Source of the DNA: Coriaria nepalensis
Taxonomy: Eukaryota > Streptophyta > Magnoliopsida > Cucurbitales > Coriariaceae
Reading direction: 5' to 3'
NCBI GenBank assembly: GCA_027186245.1
Contig: CP114500.1
Location: 6,644,001-6,708,000, forward strand
Length of the DNA: 64,000 nucleotides
The translations under genes were made by a program, and so were the position numbers. Shown piece after piece: positions 60,726-64,000 of this stretch. Below the pieces are notes generated by a model. It saw only the letters and a list, made by a program, of their open reading frames with translations, did no database searches and had not been told where the DNA came from. Positions within the stretch are counted from its first letter, which is position 1, and each line of letters opens with the position of its first letter.

Positions 60726-61734
60726 ATGGCATGCATTAAGGTTCATGGAACCCCATTCTCCCCAGCAACAGCGAGGGCTCTTTGCGTCCTTCTTGAGAAA
60801 GAGTTGGAATATGAGCTTGTCCCTGTGGACTTGAGATCTGGCGAGCATAAGAAGGAACCCTTCATTTCTATCAACGTAAGTCTCCAGTTAACAAGCTGAT
60901 CGTCGCTTACATATATATATATAATGTCTTTATATGCATTCCGACTGTTGTTTGATTGATATGTGCAGCCATTTGGTCAAGTTCCCGGTTTTGAAGATGC
61001 AGACCTCAAGCTCTTTGGTAAATTCTAGATCTAGCCTTCTTCTTCTTCCTTCTTGAGATTGAATTTTGTGTTGCCAAAATCTGTAAGATGACTTTGGATT
61101 CGGTGAACGATGGGAAACCGTCGGTGGATACTGAAGAATTATGACCCGTTTTTTTATTACAAAACCCATGTGAAAGGGACTAATTATTTCTCATCAACTT
61201 TCTTATATAGAGAAATATATAGTGGACGTGGAACCTATAATTACTTGAAAGTTAAAAATCTTTCCAAATATTTGAAATGCAGAATCCAGGGCGATCACTC
61301 AATACATTGCTCATGCTTATGCCGACAAAGGAACCAATTTGATAGCCCTTGAACCAAAGAAAATGGCAGTAGTAGGAACATGGGTGGAGGTGGAAGCGCA
61401 CCACTTCGACCAACCAGCATCAAAACTGACATGGGAGCTGGCCATAAAGCCCATGTTCGGAATGGGCTCCCCGGATGCGGCAGTGGTGGCGGAAAACGAA
61501 GCCAAATTGGGATCGGTTCTAGATGTGTATGAAAAGCAGCTATGCAAAGAAAAATACTTGGCTGGTGATTTCTACTCCTTGGCAGATGTTCATCATGTTC
61601 CTCATTTGAGCTACTTGATAGGGACTGAAGCGAAGAAGTTGTTTGAGTCCCGCCCGCGAGTTAACGCATGGGTGGGTGAGATTTTGGCGAGACCAGCTTC
61701 CACTAAAGTGGTCGGGATGAGAGTTAAGCACTGA
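60726..61734 (+). CDS. GSTF: Phi-class glutathione S-transferase 5, 216 aa
   Basis: Exons 60726-60875, 60969-61017 and 61283-61734, in phase. Catalytic Ser12 lies in [19 protein letters not shown]. The glutathione site [20 protein letters not shown] and the C-terminal [20 protein letters not shown] and [20 protein letters not shown] are present. It resembles GST 2 more than GST 3/4 in the C-terminal domain ([14 protein letters not shown]). It differs near the end ([25 protein letters not shown]), where the hydrophobic substrate pocket is formed, so its substrates may differ. Intron 2 is longer (265 bp) than in the other copies. The 80-codon frame at 61110-61352 is intron plus exon read-through, not a gene. 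Confidence 0.95.
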
Positions 61735-63699
61735 TTAGTTAAGAGCACGCATGGATTTTCCGGTAGTAATAAGGTGGTACTCATAGGTTTGATCTGTTTG
61801 AATGTTTACTTTGTCATGTCTAAGAGTCGGTAGTGTTTGGTTGGTTTGTTTGGTGTAAGAGATTGAGAGTTATATCTTTCAATTCTTGAAGTTGAAAGAA
61901 TATGTACTTCTTTTCATCTTGGTGGTTAATAAATAATAAACTTCTTTTCTTCTCTCTCACGTCTCATAGAAATCTCCTCTATATTCACTCTAGTCGTATG
62001 ACGGAGATATTCTTAATTGTATCGTGATGAATCTCAATCACATATGTTAGTTTCATACTGTCTCATAAAACATGACAACTTCTATTATATTTTTCTAACT
62101 GATTGTTTATGGACGATTGTTGGTTTTCTCTTTTAATCGTTCTCGAGGGTGATTGTTCTTTTTTCTTCTTTGTTTGTAAAAGATTTTGCATGGATGTATA
62201 GCGACGATGAGACATATAATTTGTATAAGCGCAGGGCACGTGCAATTCGTTTTGCTACTGGGAAAGCAAGATACTGCCCCTGCACAAATATTGCCCCTGC
62301 CATTAAATTTACTATTTAAAAAAAAAAGCTAACAAACTAGAGGAAGGAGAGACCCGACCCACTACAGGGGCCCAGCACAAGAAGAAAAGCCCAAAGGCCA
62401 GAGACAAAAGAACCTGCCAAAAACCAAACAGACCAAGTCGGCAAACTTAACCATATTATCATACCCTTCACCCACCCAAGCATCAAACACGTCTTCTTCT
62501 TCAAGATAGAGACTAGAGAGAAACCCTCTTTGACGAACACCATTGCATACTAGCGGGACATTGTTTAGTTGATTTATATGTTTAGGTAAAGACTGCCGAA
62601 AGTCCTATGTTTACTACTTATTTTTGTTTTCTCCTATTATGTTGTTGTCACTTTTCCTATATTTTTTCTTGAAAGGTGCATATCACGTCTTCATTCAACT
62701 TTAGTTATTTGTGTAATTTGTTGGTACTATGATGGTATCAAGAAGAAATTTAGATCGACATATGGACAAATATATTCATGCTTGAGGAATACCCTGCTTG
62801 ATATTATAAAGTTATCATCTTTTAAGCCAAACTCTTAAGAATATCCCCACCAAACTAGTACTGTCAAAGCAATACCATCGTGAGCTTGAGTTGTTGCTTT
62901 ACGTTTCACATAATGATAGAGATACTGATGATTTTTCATTATGTAGAACTCAATTAGCTTAGATGCATGTTTTTATGCGTAGTTTTGATTTTCCATAATT
63001 ATCTATAGAGACACTAGCAAGAATTTGTTGAGACATCATAGATCTCTCATCCCTGTAAAAAGGATTTTTGAATGTTAATACTTAACTTTGTAAAGTACAC
63101 TTGTTAGAAATGGGACTGTTCTACCAAACCACTATATTTTTCTCACAAATTCCATTCATAGTTGACCTTTTGTGTTGCAAGAACTGCATTGACTTCCATA
63201 CATTAAGCTTCATCGGATCAAATCAAACTTGTGGGCTTTAGTTTTCACCTCAATCAGATCAATATTGCTCAAGTTATGGTCCAATCTATTTTTTTGTATT
63301 TTGTGATGCTGTTGTTACATCTGTATCAAGTTAGAGACTTGATTTTATGCTCATCGCACATGTTTGATCATACTTGATGAACGTGCGTGATTAGTTTTTA
63401 GAGTTGTTTGATGCTGATCTCTTTGATTTGGCATTTTAGTCCTTAGGCGGCCAAAAGTTTATTTTGACAGCGTGCCTTTTCCTGTCATAGTCATGGTTTT
63501 TAGCTTGTTTTTTGCTTTAACTTTCTTTAGTTGTTTTAATAAGAAGTTTTGTACTTTCTTTCAGTTTCTTTTCAGAACTAGTATGGCTTATATTGCCCTT
63601 TGTAATGATGAACTAAAAGTTGAATATATACAAGGTTAAACTACTTTATACAGTAAGCAATTTATAGAAATATTGCTCTCTCTCTCACAAGACTGCTTG
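61735..63699. other. Intergenic DNA after the GST array
   Basis: The first 200 bases probably hold the 3' UTR of GST 5. A G-box-like GCACGTGC lies near 62237. From about 62560 the DNA may already be the worn 5' part of the copia element seen at the right edge, but I cannot show LTR ends within the window. No gene is recognisable; the minus-strand frame 62337-62543 has no match. Confidence 0.4.
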
Positions 63700-64000
63700 C
63701 TACTACTGCAAGAGAAAGTCTTCAAAGAGACCTCAAGAGAAAATATGTAGAAAGAAAAAGTTTGACACAGAGAAACCTCAAGCTCAACAAGCTAATCAAG
63801 CAAAAAAAATGAAATGAAGAACACCTCTTCATGACTAATGTTTCTAGAAGTCTTAAGGACAAAGAAGAATGGCTCATTGATAGTGGATGCACGAGTCATA
63901 TGACATATAACAAAGACTTGGCTCATCGATAGTGGATGCACGAGTCATATGACATATAACAAAGACTTGTTTCAAAGTCTAAACACCTTATTCAAAAGCA
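63700..64000 (+). mobile_element. Ty1/copia gag-protease fragment, cut by the window edge
   Basis: In frame from about 63790 the DNA reads HLFMTNVSRSLKDKEEWLID, then SGCTSHMTYNKDL, the start of the copia aspartic protease with the DSG active-site motif. A Cys..Cys stretch (ACYYCKRE) near 63690-63715 may be a zinc-knuckle remnant. The frame is broken by a 49-bp duplication. The rest lies outside the window. Confidence 0.78.
63872..63969. repeat. 49-bp tandem duplication in the copia protease
   Basis: Units 63872-63920 and 63921-63969 each start GCTCAT(T/C)GATAGTGGATGC and differ at one base. The duplication repeats the DSG active-site codons and, being 49 bases, shifts the frame. Confidence 0.92.

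Noticed and set aside
47916..61547. Antisense open frames (about 76 codons, [15 protein letters not shown]) over exon 3 of GST 2, 3, 4 and 5
   Set aside because: They recur only because the sense protein is conserved. They have no promoter, no intron consistency and no known match.
62337..62543. Minus-strand hydrophobic open frame
   Set aside because: No homology, no promoter or splice signals; composition alone explains it.
1..64000. CRISPR arrays, operons or bacterial mobile elements
   Set aside because: The window is plant nuclear DNA. The repeats found are microsatellites, short tandem duplications or LTR remains.

Overview
This window is nuclear DNA from a flowering plant, most likely a eudicot and probably a rosid. 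The genes have many short introns with GT..AG borders, intergenic DNA is AT-rich, and a nuclear tRNA gene, phi-class GSTs, WEE1, ATG18 and NF-YB genes and decayed Ty1/copia elements are present. I could join exons with consistent reading phase for nine genes. A tenth gene runs off the left edge.

Layout. 1-1004 (-): 5' end of an organellar peptide chain release factor 1. 1379-2723 (-): broken pentatricopeptide repeat (PPR) gene. 3433-7674 (+): 15-exon thioredoxin-fold protein of the SPATA20/SSP411 family (851 aa). 7933-8243: short repeats. 8293-10263 (+): decayed, non-processed PEX6 copy. 12086-17956 (+): 10-exon gene of the plant CW-zinc-finger family (1355 aa) that has no CW domain. 18-24.5 kb: mostly empty AT-rich DNA. 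24636-25247 (+): intronless NF-YB5-like gene. 27.8-36.6 kb (-): two decayed HAK/KUP potassium transporter genes in tandem, the first split by a copia element. 37240-40077 (-): WEE1 kinase (10 exons, 492 aa). 40343-40414 (+): tRNA-Asp. 40903-43369 (+): ATG18a-like WD40 protein (442 aa). 45.6-61.7 kb (+): five phi-class glutathione transferase genes, the first GSTF13-like and the other four a closer subgroup, with two copia remnants among them. 63.7-64 kb: edge of another copia element.

From memory of the Arabidopsis map, the gene content matches two related segments: chromosome 1 (GSTF cluster, WEE1, a CW-family gene, PEX6, about At1g02920-At1g03000) and chromosome 3 (GSTF13, ATG18a, a CW-family gene, APG3, about At3g62760-At3g62910). 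The window therefore looks like an unsplit version of a block that Arabidopsis carries as two partly emptied duplicates. That is an inference to be tested by a synteny search.

The genes do not form a pathway. Themes are organelle translation (release factor, PPR remnant), cell-cycle checkpoint (WEE1), autophagy (ATG18a), transcription (NF-YB, CW-family protein) and stress detoxification (GSTF array). I found no clearly new biological system. The best leads are the CW-less CW-family gene, the copia-split potassium transporter, and the recent duplication of a copia-GST block.
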